A stretch of DNA of 64,000 nt from an uncultured Oscillospiraceae bacterium (GCA_947599925.1 CANQFT010000002.1:62001-126000); one strand, 5' to 3'; shown: positions 18,101 to 26,573, numbered from the stretch's first letter. The notes: a model not told the origin generated them from the sequence alone. Program-made: numbers and translations.

Positions 18101-19241
18101 GGGCTCCTGGGGCGAGTGGCTCCAGAGCTTCTTCGACCCCGGCCAGGTCACGGTGGTGAACTACGCCCAGGGCGGCCGCTCCACCCGGAACTTCATCAAC
18201 GAAGGGTCCCTGGACCGGATCGCCGAGAAGATCGGCGCCGGGGATTACCTCTTCATCCAGTTCGGCCACAACGACGCCTCCAACGCCGACGCCAGCCACC
18301 TCGCCGAGCGCCACGCGCCCCTCGGCGCGCCGGATGCCAACGGCGTCTACCCCACCACACCCGGTGTGAAACAGCCCACCCCCACGGGCCTCCCCAGCTC
18401 CTGGGGCGAGACGTGCTACACCTGGGACTGCGGCGGCACCTACAAATGGTATCTCAAGCAGTACATCGACGTGGCCCGGAACGCCGGGGCCACCCCGGTG
18501 CTGGTGACCCCCGTGGCCCGGATGTACTACGAGCCCGACGGCTCCATCCGGCCCCACCACGACGAGTCCACATCGGAGACAAAGTGCAACGCCTACTGCG
18601 CCGCCGTCCGCCAGCTCGCGGCGGAGGAGGGGGTCTTGCTCATCGACGCCTTTGACCTCACCCAGCAGATGTTCGTGGACGCCTACCGCGCCTGCGGCAG
18701 CGACCGCTTTGGCCAGCAGGTCATGTCCGTGGGCGAATCCACCCACTCCAACAAGCTGGGCGGCATGATCGAGGCCGCTCTCATGGCCGGGGCGATCCAA
18801 GACCTGAACGTGGACATCTCCCGCGCGGTGAAGGCCCCGGCCAAGGTCCTGGGGGAGACCCCCAAGGGGGAGACCGCCTTCCTGGTAAACGCCCAGGGCC
18901 GCTTCTCGGCCTACGATATGCTCCTGGACTATACCCAGTCCGCCGACTACTGGACCCAGACGGGCCAGGCCCTGTTTGACGCCGTTTCCGCCAAGGCCCA
19001 GACCTTGGCCCAGAGCGCCCCCGCCGCGCCGGAGGCGCCGGCTGTGCCCACAGCGCCCGCAGCGCCGGACCCCTCCGCCGGGACATACCTCGTCCAAAAG
19101 GGGGACAGCCTTTGGAAGATCGCCAAGCGGGTCTACGGCGACGGCGCGAAATACACCCTCATCTACGAGGCCAACCGGGATCAGATCAAAGACCCCAACG
19201 CCATCTTCGTCGGCCAGCGCCTGACCATCCCCAGCCTCTGA
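15138..19241 (+). CDS. Secreted multidomain carbohydrate esterase: CE8-like pectin methylesterase, CE12-like acetylesterase, LysM
   Basis: This 1367-residue exported protein starts with a signal peptide ([18 protein letters not shown]). Residues ~25-475 are beta-sandwich modules, including a possible carbohydrate-binding domain. A pectin methylesterase domain spans ~480-800, with the QDT aspartate (D670), the TDYIFG aspartate (D690) and FGRPW (R753, W755). An SGNH esterase like rhamnogalacturonan acetylesterase follows from ~960, with the nucleophile loop GDST (S969), YAQGGRST, the oxyanion FGHND and a C-terminal STHSNK histidine. After a Pro/Ala linker, a LysM domain (~1315-1367, [20 protein letters not shown]) should bind the wall. 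An AAAGGAGGT site serves the ATG at 15138 (the GTG at 15135 is an alternative). It would strip methyl and acetyl groups from pectin at the cell surface. Confidence 0.9.
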   Translation: MKRILSILCALTLAAGLWVPALAAQDASGVDVWDFTGAATPDANDRVTPALWAASGALVDGTLSVGETVTFGDLSMTHNANDRVYSAVESPDWGGVLGGNAQNKYGNVYPDGYEATGGWYCNGAGGETKRFILLSNVHAGDKLTVYMGSASGDITLHVDALSGGQAETVKIPAKEFGRFTFTAQQEGDYKLWTDAAGKAMWHRVLRCRGVTLSGRLDLPAGFDAQSPGLKFINQETRGETAATLENGSFSVTLAPGYTYRAALTGATGWGFPADAREFTVPDAAGGQTWPDQVLTVEPKSAYTFSGKLTGFAAGYDLSNLAVTMTPEEGSGSEPAALAIDPADMSFSATLDPSVTYTVTLSGANDYVVSAPEAVSSEGVALTQDITVTPKATHSVGGHFLGLEGAVVTALTFENVADGYVYPAETLTGDGYGLHLRDGSYLARAAAEGFATKTHVVVDGGDVLQDLLFVSTAEKPSVAWTSDVYVGCPDKAPNFATVGDAVDAVSRMGVDSEAARVTVHIAPGTYREQVMVDTPYISFVNADPSREVLLTWYYGIGYKYYSAGPDGNGYYDPELAFDQYEKHAADRWGTAVRIQPGAVGFRAENITFENSFDRYLTDEELSDGVEPEDVKPPRNYALDVTGKEATERAAAVCVEAGQAEFYRCAFLSSQDTLYTAADAYFKNCLIEGNTDYIFGSGNVVFDGCELRWKGYSDVEQGGYITAARHEPGEKGYLFRACTVTAGPGLTVTGGDFGRPWGKDAAVLFQNTRLERAGLITARGWTEMSGNQPQDARFGEVGTILPGPAPDDLSQRVTGLNASAAAVADYLGDWTPHYYMEENAVLTFATDPILTDNGDINLPYPGHTLTVGYSLGDNDPSDASLIYWYRIDPDGSQTQVKASTANVSRSYKIDRADVGCRVMVTVVPATLSGATGEPRSYTLAETVKDGWNDPGAAPGDVALGDGINLFLAGDSTVKDYSAQGMYNDGKNQAEGSWGEWLQSFFDPGQVTVVNYAQGGRSTRNFINEGSLDRIAEKIGAGDYLFIQFGHNDASNADASHLAERHAPLGAPDANGVYPTTPGVKQPTPTGLPSSWGETCYTWDCGGTYKWYLKQYIDVARNAGATPVLVTPVARMYYEPDGSIRPHHDESTSETKCNAYCAAVRQLAAEEGVLLIDAFDLTQQMFVDAYRACGSDRFGQQVMSVGESTHSNKLGGMIEAALMAGAIQDLNVDISRAVKAPAKVLGETPKGETAFLVNAQGRFSAYDMLLDYTQSADYWTQTGQALFDAVSAKAQTLAQSAPAAPEAPAVPTAPAAPDPSAGTYLVQKGDSLWKIAKRVYGDGAKYTLIYEANRDQIKDPNAIFVGQRLTIPSL

Positions 19242-19281
19242 GCCAGAAAGAAACCGGCCTCCTCCCGCTTTTCCAGGGCCC

Positions 19282-20721
19282 TTACAGCGTATCCGCCACC
19301 AGAGCCCACACCTCCTCCGCCTCCACGCCCGCGCAGTCGTACTCCACCACCGTGCCGTTCGCGTGGCGCACCCGGAAGCGGTACGCCATGCCCCCGGTGT
19401 CCTTCTCCGCCCCTCTGGCCCGGACCACCTCCGGCGACATATCCTGGGCCCGGAAGGTGGGCATATAGAAGTTCGCCTGGTACGCCTCCGGCACCGTGTC
19501 GCAGATGGGCCCGTCGTAGAGCCGCCAGTCGTAGCTCTCCGGAATGGCCGCGTCCACCGTCCCCTCGCTCTGGGGATAGCCCGCCGGATCCTCCGCCAGC
19601 CAGACCGTCACCGCCACATCGTCATAGCCCCGGCTCCACCGGACCCGGAGCCTGTCGAAGTTCCCCTCCTGGTAACTGCGCTGCCCCGTGAAGGAGCCGA
19701 AGCCGCCGGGCGCCTCCTGGGGCAGATAGGGGGCGAAGGCCGCCTCTTCCCTGGCCTGGGCCAGCGTGTCAAAGTTCTCCTCCGCCCAGGCCGGGATGTG
19801 TTGGGCCTGGGCGATGTGGTCCAGATAGAGCGCCCCGTCCCTCCGGCACAGGTGGTTGGCCACCATGGCGTTGAAGTGCTTGGCGCCATCCAGCCCGTCG
19901 GCCTCCTCCACACCGGCGCGCGTCCCGCCGGAGCCCACGTTTTCAAACCGCACGCCCACGCCGTGGGCCAGGAGCTCGCACGTCACCACGTGCTCCACCT
20001 CCCCGTCCCCGTCCCGGTCATAGCTTCTGTACCACGCGGACACGTCGGTGTCCACCACCTTGGTGACATGGGCGTCCCGCTGGGCGATGCAGGTGGGCGG
20101 GATGTGCCCCGGCGCGGCCAGCAGGGTGAAGGAGTCCTCCCCTTTCTCGCCGTAAATGTCCAGCTGCCACAGGGCCCCCGTCTCGTCGTAGCGGGCCACG
20201 CCCCGGATGGTATACCCCGCCCACTCCATCAAAAAGAGGGGAAAGTCCCCGGTGTCCATCTTGAAGTGTTCCGGCTCCGGCTTCCCCTCCGGGCCCCAGA
20301 ACACCTTCAGAATATCATCCCGCTCCAGCTCCACGTCAAAGGAGCCGGGCGACCGGGCGATGGAGGCGTCCGCCTCCGCCTGCCCGCTGAGGTCGGCGTA
20401 GTCCACGCCCCAGATGGCGGGAAACATGAACTTGTCCCCCTCCCCAGGTCCGGCGGCGGTGAAGCCCCTGGCGTCATCGGCGGCGGAGATGCCGACCGCC
20501 GGGGACGGCCCGGCCACATCCGCCGTGGGTCCGGCGCCGCGGAACAGCAGGGCCGGCCCGCCCAGGCCGACGATCAGGGCCGCGCAGGCGGCCAGCGCGC
20601 CAATGGTCATTCCTCTCCCTCCCCTTTGTCTGTGCTTTTTTTCCAGTCCCAGGGCCAGCAGACGGCGGTGGGCCTCCTCCGGCAACCGCTGCCGGTCCAT
20701 AAACTTCCGGTAGCCGTTCAT
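19282..20721 (-). CDS. Putative membrane anti-sigma factor or sigma-associated protein
   Basis: The 479-residue protein has a short cytoplasmic basic N-terminus (about residues 1-37), one transmembrane helix (MTIGALAACAALIVGLGGPALLF, about 38-60) and a large extracytoplasmic part without a recognised domain, apart from DRDGDGEVEH, which looks like a calcium-binding loop. Its start overlaps the stop of the ECF sigma gene (ATGA), the layout normal for sigma/anti-sigma pairs, so a role in holding or releasing that sigma factor is inferred from context. The N-terminus lacks a clear zinc anti-sigma HxxxCxxC motif. The external domain is probably the sensor. Confidence 0.55.
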   Translation of the reverse strand: MNGYRKFMDRQRLPEEAHRRLLALGLEKKHRQRGGRGMTIGALAACAALIVGLGGPALLFRGAGPTADVAGPSPAVGISAADDARGFTAAGPGEGDKFMFPAIWGVDYADLSGQAEADASIARSPGSFDVELERDDILKVFWGPEGKPEPEHFKMDTGDFPLFLMEWAGYTIRGVARYDETGALWQLDIYGEKGEDSFTLLAAPGHIPPTCIAQRDAHVTKVVDTDVSAWYRSYDRDGDGEVEHVVTCELLAHGVGVRFENVGSGGTRAGVEEADGLDGAKHFNAMVANHLCRRDGALYLDHIAQAQHIPAWAEENFDTLAQAREEAAFAPYLPQEAPGGFGSFTGQRSYQEGNFDRLRVRWSRGYDDVAVTVWLAEDPAGYPQSEGTVDAAIPESYDWRLYDGPICDTVPEAYQANFYMPTFRAQDMSPEVVRARGAEKDTGGMAYRFRVRHANGTVVEYDCAGVEAEEVWALVADTL

Positions 20722-21197
20722 GTGGGGTCTCCTCCTTCCAAAAGCAGGGTCCTCAACTTCTCCTTGGCCCGCGTGAGCCGGGAGCGGACCGTTCCGGGCG
20801 CCACGCCCAGCAGTTTGGCGATCTCGGCGGTGGGATAGCCCTCGTAGTAGAACAGGTGGATCACGGCCCGGTCCCTGGCGGGCAGCTGCCACAGCTCCTC
20901 CAACTCCTGCCGCTCCTCCGGGCCCTGGACCTCCAGCTCCTCCGGCAGCGCCACCACCTGCCGCCACTTGAGCCGCAGACGGGACTTGGCCCCGTTCACC
21001 GTCACCCGCATCAGCCACGCGCCGGGGTTTTCCAACCCCTGAGGGGACTTTTCCAAATACCGCAAAAAGGCGTCCTGCACCGCGTCCTCCGCCTCTTGCG
21101 GACTGCCCAGGATGGCCAGCGCCGCGCGGTAGAGCCTGTGCTCGTGTGTCGTCACCAGCGCCTCCCAATCCGTCCGGCCGGTCTCCGCCATCGCCAT
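20718..21197 (-). CDS. ECF-type RNA polymerase sigma factor
   Basis: The 159-residue factor has both ECF regions: region 2 with HEHRLYRAALAILGSPQEAE, then DAVQDAFLRYLEK, and region 4 with LPARDRAVIHLFYYEGYP, then TAEIAKLLGVAPGTVRSRLT as the DNA-reading helix-turn-helix. It directs polymerase to stress or envelope genes and usually controls its own operon. The gene overlaps the downstream membrane gene by four bases. The M at 21197 is followed by a second ATG two codons later; either could be used. Target promoters were not identified. Confidence 0.9.
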   Translation of the reverse strand: MAMAETGRTDWEALVTTHEHRLYRAALAILGSPQEAEDAVQDAFLRYLEKSPQGLENPGAWLMRVTVNGAKSRLRLKWRQVVALPEELEVQGPEERQELEELWQLPARDRAVIHLFYYEGYPTAEIAKLLGVAPGTVRSRLTRAKEKLRTLLLEGGDPT

Positions 21198-21260
21198 CCC
21201 CTCCCCTCTCTTTTCTGTCTATATGACGTCTCAGCCCGCCAAATTGTTGCGCCCGGCGGC

Positions 21261-21299
21261 AAAAAAATTGCCCCGGCAGGTCCGCGGACCTGTCGGGGC
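21261..21299 (-). terminator. Terminator after the aconitase-family hydratase
   Basis: On the minus strand a 14-bp stem (21299-21286 with 21283-21270, GCCCCGACAGGTCC type) is followed by AATTTTTTT. Confidence 0.88.
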
Positions 21300-21314
21300 A
21301 TTGTCGTGTTTCCG

Positions 21315-23513
21315 TTACACCTTGTAGTAGTTGATGAGGCACCCGGCCAGAATGATGTCCCGCTCCTCGCGGCTCAGACCGGGCAGTTTCAGCTTCACCG
21401 GCCTCTGGGTCTGCTTCTCCGCGCCTTGGAGCAGGAAGGCGTCGATCTCCTCCTCCTCCCCCTCCAGCAGCTTGCGGATGCCGGGGATATACAGGTCGTC
21501 GCCGGGCTGGAGCCCCCACTGTTCCACGTCCTCGGCGATGAAGGGCAGCATACCCCAGTTGATGACGTTGGAGCGGTAGCGCTTGGTGGCGTACTCCGCG
21601 GCCACGTTGGCCACACCGCCCAGCACCCGCTGACAGGAGGCCGCCTGTTCCCTGGCCGAGCCGTCTCCGGGCTTCAGGGCCATGATAAAGGAGCCAAGGC
21701 CCGTCCGCGCGGCGTAATCGCCCAGGGTCCCGGCCTTTCCGGCCCGCCGCTCCAGCTCCTTTGCCTGAACGGTCTGGGCCCGCTGGACGTACTGGGGCTC
21801 CTTGCGGGACAGGGCGAACTGGGACAGGCGGATGGGGTTGGAACGGTAAGAGGAGGTCTCGCCGGAGGGGATCAGCTCGTCGGTGGTGGTCACCGGGTCG
21901 TAGATGGCCGCGCAGCAGGTGAGCAGAAGGTCCTCCGGCAGAGGGATCTGCTCCGGCCAGTCGGCGATGTTTGGCCCAAAGACCAGCTCCGTGTCCGGCT
22001 TCGGCCGGCCCACGCCGTAATACACCCTGGACCTGTACGCGCTGTCATCATAGGCCCAGGTCTCGTCGGGCCGGTCGGCGGGGCAGTCGATCTCGTCCGC
22101 GGCGGTGAGCAGGCCGCCGTTTTTCGCCGTGGCCGCGATGCTCCGGGCGTCCATCAGCGCCACATAGCTGATCTGCCCCTCGCCGGGCTTGGCCCCCTCG
22201 CGGCTGGGGAAGTTGCGGGTGGAGTGGCGAATGGAGAAGGCGCCGTTGGCGGGCACATCTCCGGCCCCAAAACAGGGCCCGCAGAAGCAGGAGCGGATGG
22301 AGCACCCCGCCGCCATCAGCTGGGCCATATAGCCCTGCCGGGTCAGCTCCAGGTGGATGGGCATGGAGCCCGGGTAGCAGGAGAGCCAGAAGTGCCCGTC
22401 GCCGGTGGCCGAGCCCCGCAGGATCTCCGCCGCCCGCTTCAGATTCTGGTATGTACCGCCGGAGCACCCGGCGATGACCCCTTGGTCCACGTAGAACTTG
22501 CCATCCCGCAGTTTTTCGGTCAGACTGGTGGCGTTCTTCACCCCCAGCTGTTCCGCCGTGCGAAGGTCCACCTCGTGGAGCAGATCGGCGGCGTTGGCCT
22601 TGAACTCCCGGATGGGGTAGGCCAGGGAGGGGTGGAAGGGCAGGGCGATCATGGGCTCGATCTTGTCCAGCTCCACAAACACCGCGCCGTCGTACTCCGC
22701 GCCCTCCTCCGGCGCCATGGCCCGGTAGCTGTCGCCCCGGCCCAGCGCCTCCAGCGCCTGGCGGGTCAGCTCGTCGGTCTGCCACACGCTGGACCAGCAG
22801 GCGGTCTCGGTGGTCATCACGTCGATGCCGCAGCGGTAGTCCATAGAGAGGTTGGCCACGCCGGGTCCGATAAACTCCAGCGCCGCGTTTTTCACCGCGC
22901 CCGTCTCAAAGGTTGCGCCGATGAGGGCCAGGGCCACGTCCTGGGGCCCCACGCCGGCCCTGGGCGCGCCGGTGAGGTAGACCGCGATGACCCGCGGCCT
23001 CGCCAGGTCGTAGGTCTTGCCCAGCAGTTGCCGGGCCAGCTCCGGCCCGCCCTCGCCCACAGCCAGACAGCCGTAGGCGCCGTAGCGGGTGTGGCTGTCC
23101 GAGCCCAGGATCATCTTCCCCGGCGCGGCGTAGCGCTCGCGCATATAGGAGTGGATCACGGCCTGGTGGGCGGGCACGAACTCCCCGCCGTACTTCTGGG
23201 CCGCCGAGAGGCCAAAGCGGTGGTCGTCCTCGTTGATGGTGCCGCCCACGGCGCACAGGGAATTGTGGCAGTTGGTCAGCACATAGGGAAGCGGGAACCG
23301 CTCCATGCCGGAGGCCCTCGCCGTCTGGATAATGCCCACATAGGTGATGTCGTGGGACGCCATGGCGTCGAACTTCACCTGGAGCCGCGCCGGGTCGGCA
23401 GAGCTGTCATGGGCGGCCAATATCCCGGCCGCCATGGTCTTTCCCCGGTCGCCCGTCCCCGGCGTCAGCGCGCCGCCGCGATAGGTCATAGCCTGTTGCT
23501 CGATGGTCAACAT
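21315..23513 (-). CDS. Aconitase-family hydratase (YbhJ-like)
   Basis: The 732-residue protein has the aconitase superfamily layout, including TNCHNSLCAVGG, the LGSDSHTRYGAYGCLAVGEG substrate-domain segment, and the [4Fe-4S] ligands spread as in aconitases (a CSGG cysteine near VIAGCSGGTYQN and the paired SCFCGPCFG). The C-terminal swivel segment carries YRSNVINWGMLP. This branch is annotated simply as hydratase; it is not the bacterial AcnA or AcnB type and its substrate is unknown. The start at 23513 has a GGAGG site, and the upstream in-frame ATG lies within the predicted promoter. It is transcribed alone between its own promoter and a strong terminator. Confidence 0.85.
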   Translation of the reverse strand: MLTIEQQAMTYRGGALTPGTGDRGKTMAAGILAAHDSSADPARLQVKFDAMASHDITYVGIIQTARASGMERFPLPYVLTNCHNSLCAVGGTINEDDHRFGLSAAQKYGGEFVPAHQAVIHSYMRERYAAPGKMILGSDSHTRYGAYGCLAVGEGGPELARQLLGKTYDLARPRVIAVYLTGAPRAGVGPQDVALALIGATFETGAVKNAALEFIGPGVANLSMDYRCGIDVMTTETACWSSVWQTDELTRQALEALGRGDSYRAMAPEEGAEYDGAVFVELDKIEPMIALPFHPSLAYPIREFKANAADLLHEVDLRTAEQLGVKNATSLTEKLRDGKFYVDQGVIAGCSGGTYQNLKRAAEILRGSATGDGHFWLSCYPGSMPIHLELTRQGYMAQLMAAGCSIRSCFCGPCFGAGDVPANGAFSIRHSTRNFPSREGAKPGEGQISYVALMDARSIAATAKNGGLLTAADEIDCPADRPDETWAYDDSAYRSRVYYGVGRPKPDTELVFGPNIADWPEQIPLPEDLLLTCCAAIYDPVTTTDELIPSGETSSYRSNPIRLSQFALSRKEPQYVQRAQTVQAKELERRAGKAGTLGDYAARTGLGSFIMALKPGDGSAREQAASCQRVLGGVANVAAEYATKRYRSNVINWGMLPFIAEDVEQWGLQPGDDLYIPGIRKLLEGEEEEIDAFLLQGAEKQTQRPVKLKLPGLSREERDIILAGCLINYYKV

Positions 23514-23544
23514 ACGGTTTCCTCCCCGTGGGATAGTTTCTATT

Positions 23545-23573
23545 AGTATACCAAACCCGTCCCAAAAACGCAA
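23545..23573 (-). promoter_or_regulatory. Promoter for the hydratase gene
   Basis: On the minus strand TTGCGT (23573-23568), a 17-base spacer and TATACT (23550-23545), with the start about 30 bases ahead of the ATG at 23513. Confidence 0.6.
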
Positions 23574-23596
23574 CTGCGGGATTTTTCGAAAAACTC

Positions 23597-23624
23597 TTTA
23601 CAATTCTGAAAAGTGTGATATAAT
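23597..23624 (+). promoter_or_regulatory. Promoter upstream of the tRNA relic and tRNA-Ala
   Basis: TTTACA at 23597-23602, a 16-base spacer and TATAAT at 23619-23624 point at the tRNA relic beginning at 23646 and, further on, the intact tRNA-Ala. Confidence 0.6.
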
Positions 23625-23645
23625 GTATAAGCTGTTTTCCCCCAC

Positions 23646-23680
23646 GGGCCCGTAGCGCAGCTGGGAGAGCACGCGGTTCG
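23646..23680 (+). pseudogene. 5' half of a tRNA gene (acceptor strand, D arm, start of anticodon loop)
   Basis: The 35 bases GGGCCCGTAGCGCAGC... to GCGGTTCG follow tRNA layout exactly (7-base acceptor strand, TA, D arm, five-base anticodon strand, loop start TTCG) and resemble the intact tRNA-Ala 130 bases on. After TTCG the sequence diverges and no anticodon 3' strand, T arm or matching acceptor strand follows. It looks like a tRNA gene cut at the anticodon loop, with its promoter still in place. Confidence 0.6.
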
Positions 23681-23811
23681 GTTTAAGAACCCCAAGCCAC
23701 GGCCCGTAACACACTTGCTCCCGCTCGGTTCGCATATCCCATCGGGTTTGTCGAAAAATTGTACTGATTTCTTGCAGGGCAAGCGGTTCGCATCACCAAA
23801 AAACTTCATAC

Positions 23812-23887
23812 GGGCGATTAGCTCAGCTGGGAGAGCGCCAGGTTCGCAATCTGGAGGTCAGGGGTTCGATCCCCCTATCGTCCACCA
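23812..23887 (+). tRNA. tRNA-Ala (anticodon CGC)
   Basis: A complete 76-nt tRNA: acceptor GGGCGAT/ATCGTCC (one G-T pair), D arm GCTC...GAGC, anticodon stem CCAGG/TCTGG with loop TTCGCAA (anticodon CGC), T arm AGGGG-TTCGATC-CCCCT and an encoded CCA. A second CCA follows directly (23888-23890). The serine recombinase gene of the island ends 18 bases downstream, so this tRNA is the likely boundary of the integrated element. Confidence 0.93.
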
Positions 23888-23904
23888 CCAATGAGGCAGA
23901 CGGG

Positions 23905-25605
23905 TCATACCGCCTGCCTCATTGTTTCTGTCAGGGCCAGAGATAAAGGCTCTTTGGAGCGTTTTTCTTCCTCTGTCTCCGGCTCAAGGTAAATTTCTTG
24001 GAACTCTGTAAAGGACACATTAAAAGTAATGTCGATCTCGTAGTCCCGCCTCACGGAGACAGACTTCACAAATTGCGCCACGATCATCTTTTTGGCCTCA
24101 AAAGTACAGTTATCGTACATATCGGCCCAACTCACCAGTTGAGCGTACTCTTGACGCACCTTTTCGGCGCCAGCGGAGAGGGCTTGCAATGCCTCCCTTC
24201 CCTTTTGTATCTGCTGTTCCAGTTCCGCAATCTGGGCCTTGGTTTCTTCCACAAGGCTGTTCAGCAGGTCAGCGTTAAGTTGGCTGGTTCCCTGCACCAC
24301 CTTTATGGTCTCGGCCCGTAAGTCTTGGTACTCCCGCTCTTTTTGGCTGTGCTGTTCCATCAGCATATTGAGCTGGGCCTTGGCAAGTGCTGTTTCCCGC
24401 TGCGCTTCTCGGTTTATAAGGGCTTGGGGCGGGGCCTTGCGTATCCGTTCAAACTGGATGTGGATGATCTGGTCAATTAGCCTATCCAGCTTATCTAAAC
24501 CGTAGCCTGATTGTCCATCACACTCGCCGGGATGCCTTACGTTGTAATGGCATTGATACCTGGCTCTTGTCTCCCGGTGGACGGTGCCATCGGCCCTCAC
24601 TCGCTTTCTTCCGTAGGAGGTGAGGGTCAGCTTACCACCACAATGCCCACAGTAGACTTTTCCCACCAGCAGGGAGCGGCCCTTAGTGTTAAGCGGCACA
24701 TCGTTGTGGTGCCTAACACGCTGGGCCATAATGACCTGCGCCCGGTCAAAGGTTTCCTGGTCGATGATTTGAAGCTCTGGAATGACCTCCGAGCGGGAAT
24801 CGCCGTTATGTATCACGCCGGTGTATATAGCGTTCTTTATAATACGGTTGATGCTGGTCGTGGCGATGTTGCGCCCCTTTTTGTTCCTTATGCCCTGCTC
24901 GGTCAGATAGCGGCAAAGGCGCTGGGCACCGTAGCCCTCATTGACGTACTTCTGGAAAATCAACTTAACGATCTCTGCCTCGTCTGGCTCTACCGCAAGA
25001 TCACCTACCGCTTTATTTCGCCTGTTGGTGCGTCCCTTTTGTTCCAGTCGATAGCCATAGGGAACGCCGCCACCAGTGAAGTGCCCTTCTTGGGTCAATT
25101 GCTCCATACGGGTTTTGGTGCGGATAGAGGTCTTAATACTTTCCCCGGAGGCTTGCCAGTAGCGGATGTAGTTCAATAGCTTGTCAACATGGGTGTCAAA
25201 TCGCTGTTGGCCCTCCATAGCGCTCCAGACCTCGATCCCGTTCTGGACAAACCACTCGACCACAAAGGGGGTCTCATCGTCCTTTCGGCCCAGGCGGTCA
25301 AACATGAACACCAGCAAAATGTCAAACTCACCTTGCAGGGCCATCCGCTGGATCTCCTGAATGGCGTCCCTGTCCTTGGCCGACACCTTAAAGCCGGAAA
25401 CGCCTTTCTCGGAAAACTCTCTGACGATCTCCCAGTCTGGTTGACGCCAACAATACTCGTGGCAGCTCTGCTTTTGCATGGGTATATCGTCTTTTTCCAC
25501 CTGTCCCACCGTAGAGACACGGTATAGGCACACCACACGCTTTTTTGTCCGTTGGGTCGCTTGATTTTGCAGAGATATGATCCCCTGCTTGATTTGTTCT
25601 GCCAT
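23905..25605 (-). CDS. Large serine recombinase (site-specific integrase)
   Basis: The 566-residue enzyme has the full large-serine-recombinase layout: an N-terminal resolvase domain with the catalytic serine in CLYRVSTVGQ and the conserved VFMFDRLGRKDDETPF stretch, a recombinase domain (GGGVPYGYRLEQKG to AIYTGVIHNG), a zinc ribbon (YCGHCGGKLTLTSYG with later CHYNVRHPGEC) and a long coiled coil (about residues 390-470). Such enzymes integrate and excise elements unidirectionally and often sit right at the attachment site. Here the gene ends 18 bases from tRNA-Ala and reads toward it, as expected for an element end. Ribosome site and start at 25605 are plausible, and no frame damage is seen. 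Confidence 0.93.
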   Translation of the reverse strand: MAEQIKQGIISLQNQATQRTKKRVVCLYRVSTVGQVEKDDIPMQKQSCHEYCWRQPDWEIVREFSEKGVSGFKVSAKDRDAIQEIQRMALQGEFDILLVFMFDRLGRKDDETPFVVEWFVQNGIEVWSAMEGQQRFDTHVDKLLNYIRYWQASGESIKTSIRTKTRMEQLTQEGHFTGGGVPYGYRLEQKGRTNRRNKAVGDLAVEPDEAEIVKLIFQKYVNEGYGAQRLCRYLTEQGIRNKKGRNIATTSINRIIKNAIYTGVIHNGDSRSEVIPELQIIDQETFDRAQVIMAQRVRHHNDVPLNTKGRSLLVGKVYCGHCGGKLTLTSYGRKRVRADGTVHRETRARYQCHYNVRHPGECDGQSGYGLDKLDRLIDQIIHIQFERIRKAPPQALINREAQRETALAKAQLNMLMEQHSQKEREYQDLRAETIKVVQGTSQLNADLLNSLVEETKAQIAELEQQIQKGREALQALSAGAEKVRQEYAQLVSWADMYDNCTFEAKKMIVAQFVKSVSVRRDYEIDITFNVSFTEFQEIYLEPETEEEKRSKEPLSLALTETMRQAV

Positions 25606-25719
25606 ACATACCTCGCTTTCGTGCGTTCAGCGGCGTATGTGTGGCCTCTTTGGTATTCACTTTTCAAGGTGCCTTTCTACACCACTATTATCGCACATTT
25701 CGCCATAATACGCAAAAAA

Positions 25720-25893
25720 TCATTCCTTTTTTGCCCCTGCGTTTGCAAGCAAGGTCTCCTTGATCGCCCGGAGCGCCGAGGGGTTTTTCTCTCTGCTGTA
25801 TCGAACGGTGACCTTGTGCCCATCTACAAAGAATGCCTGGGCCGACCGCCTGTCTTCACTCTGTTCAGACGGCTTTATCGTCGTATTTTTCAT
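25720..25893 (-). CDS. Small recombinase-associated protein, function unknown
   Basis: A 57-residue protein with a core resembling other short proteins encoded just upstream of element recombinases: FFVDGHKVTVRYSREKNP, then an amphipathic helix SALRAIKETLLANAG. The ATG at 25893 follows GAAGGGAG with a ten-base gap. It lies 115 bases upstream of the recombinase gene and reads the same way, so it may be part of the same transcript. It could be an accessory or directionality factor, but there is no sequence evidence for that beyond position. Confidence 0.5.
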   Translation of the reverse strand: MKNTTIKPSEQSEDRRSAQAFFVDGHKVTVRYSREKNPSALRAIKETLLANAGAKKE

Positions 25894-26249
25894 CAGGTGT
25901 GTACTCCCTTCATAATGACAGGGCCGCGCCCTCATGCGGGCACGGCCCTGGTATGGTTGTCGTTCTCCCCAAAGCCGTTCCTGCCCCTGGGTCTCAGCGG
26001 CGTATCGCCGCCCCTGGTACGCAAATGCGATACTTAGCCGGGCGGCATATCCTCTTTGGACGATCATGGAGTTGACAAGGTGCAAAAGGCTCTGAAAGCA
26101 ATTCAAGGGGCTGTCGCCAGCCCGCACAGACCCGCCGGGATCGGTGGGCCTGTGCCGAATGGCGGCAAAAAATGTACCTCAAATTGAGGTACATTTTGAT
26201 GCCCTGGCCCGGCTGGGGTTATACCCAGTCAGGCCAGGGACCATAGATT
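25894..26249. other. Stretch without a convincing gene; contains a hairpin
   Basis: About 350 bases between the small protein and the Spo0A-domain gene. Overlapping frames run through it, but none shows a family motif or a good ribosome site. An imperfect inverted repeat at 25919-25951 (CAGGGCCGCGCCC with GCGGGCACGGCCCTG) and the CCTCAAATTGAGG palindrome at 26169-26197 are the only clear structures. Confidence 0.5.
26169..26197. repeat. CCTCAAATTGAGG palindrome, left copy
   Basis: A 29-base near-perfect palindrome (14-base arms AAAATGTACCTCAA and complement, one central base). The AATGTACCTCAAATTGAGG core recurs at 41647-41665, about 15.5 kb away. With a flanking A and T run it can also act as a terminator for either strand. 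Confidence 0.75.
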
Positions 26250-26573
26250 TTACTCCTGCTGTCTCAGACAGGCGGCGGCCATGTCCAGAAAAACGCTGTT
26301 GCTGGGCCGGTACTGGAGCTTGGTTCCAGACAGCCGCTCCAGCAGCTCCCGGTCGCCCCGCTCCCAGAAAATCTGGACCGCCGTCCGAAGGCCGCGCTCC
26401 ACCGATCCCGCCGTCGTGCCAAAATGCTTGGCGGTATCGGGATAGAGGCATTTTGTGACCAAGGTCGCCTGAGTAGGGTCCTGGGCGATCCGCTCGATCA
26501 TGTAGGCGGCATAGTGAAAGCCCTTCAAATTGCCGGTAATGCCCAGGCTCCGTAAAAGCTGCTGTGCGTCCAT
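26250..26573 (-). CDS. Small protein consisting of a Spo0A C-terminal-type DNA-binding domain
   Basis: The 107 residues match the effector half of Spo0A alone: LRSLGITGNLKGFHYAAYM at the domain start, then VTKCLYPDTAKHFGTTAGSV and ERGLRTAVQIFWERGD, the helix-turn-helix that reads 0A boxes in Spo0A. There is no receiver domain, so it cannot be switched by the phosphorelay. I chose the ATG at 26573 because a GGGAG site precedes it; upstream in-frame codons lack one. It follows the sigma-like gene by 57 bases and is probably in the same operon. Such stand-alone domains are typical of clostridial mobile elements and may regulate element or sporulation genes. Confidence 0.75.
   Translation of the reverse strand: MDAQQLLRSLGITGNLKGFHYAAYMIERIAQDPTQATLVTKCLYPDTAKHFGTTAGSVERGLRTAVQIFWERGDRELLERLSGTKLQYRPSNSVFLDMAAACLRQQE

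Noticed and set aside
14352..19097. A 1581-residue minus-strand open frame
   Set aside because: It lies opposite deoC and the esterase gene, both of which have clear motifs, ribosome sites and a signal peptide. The mirror frame has none.
21315..23513. Naming the hydratase as aconitase AcnA
   Set aside because: It has the superfamily layout but differs from AcnA in length and motif context. The substrate-specific residues could not be checked, so only a family name is given.
20856..23546. An 896-residue plus-strand open frame
   Set aside because: It is a mirror of the aconitase-family hydratase, whose cysteine ligands and substrate motifs are plainly on the minus strand.
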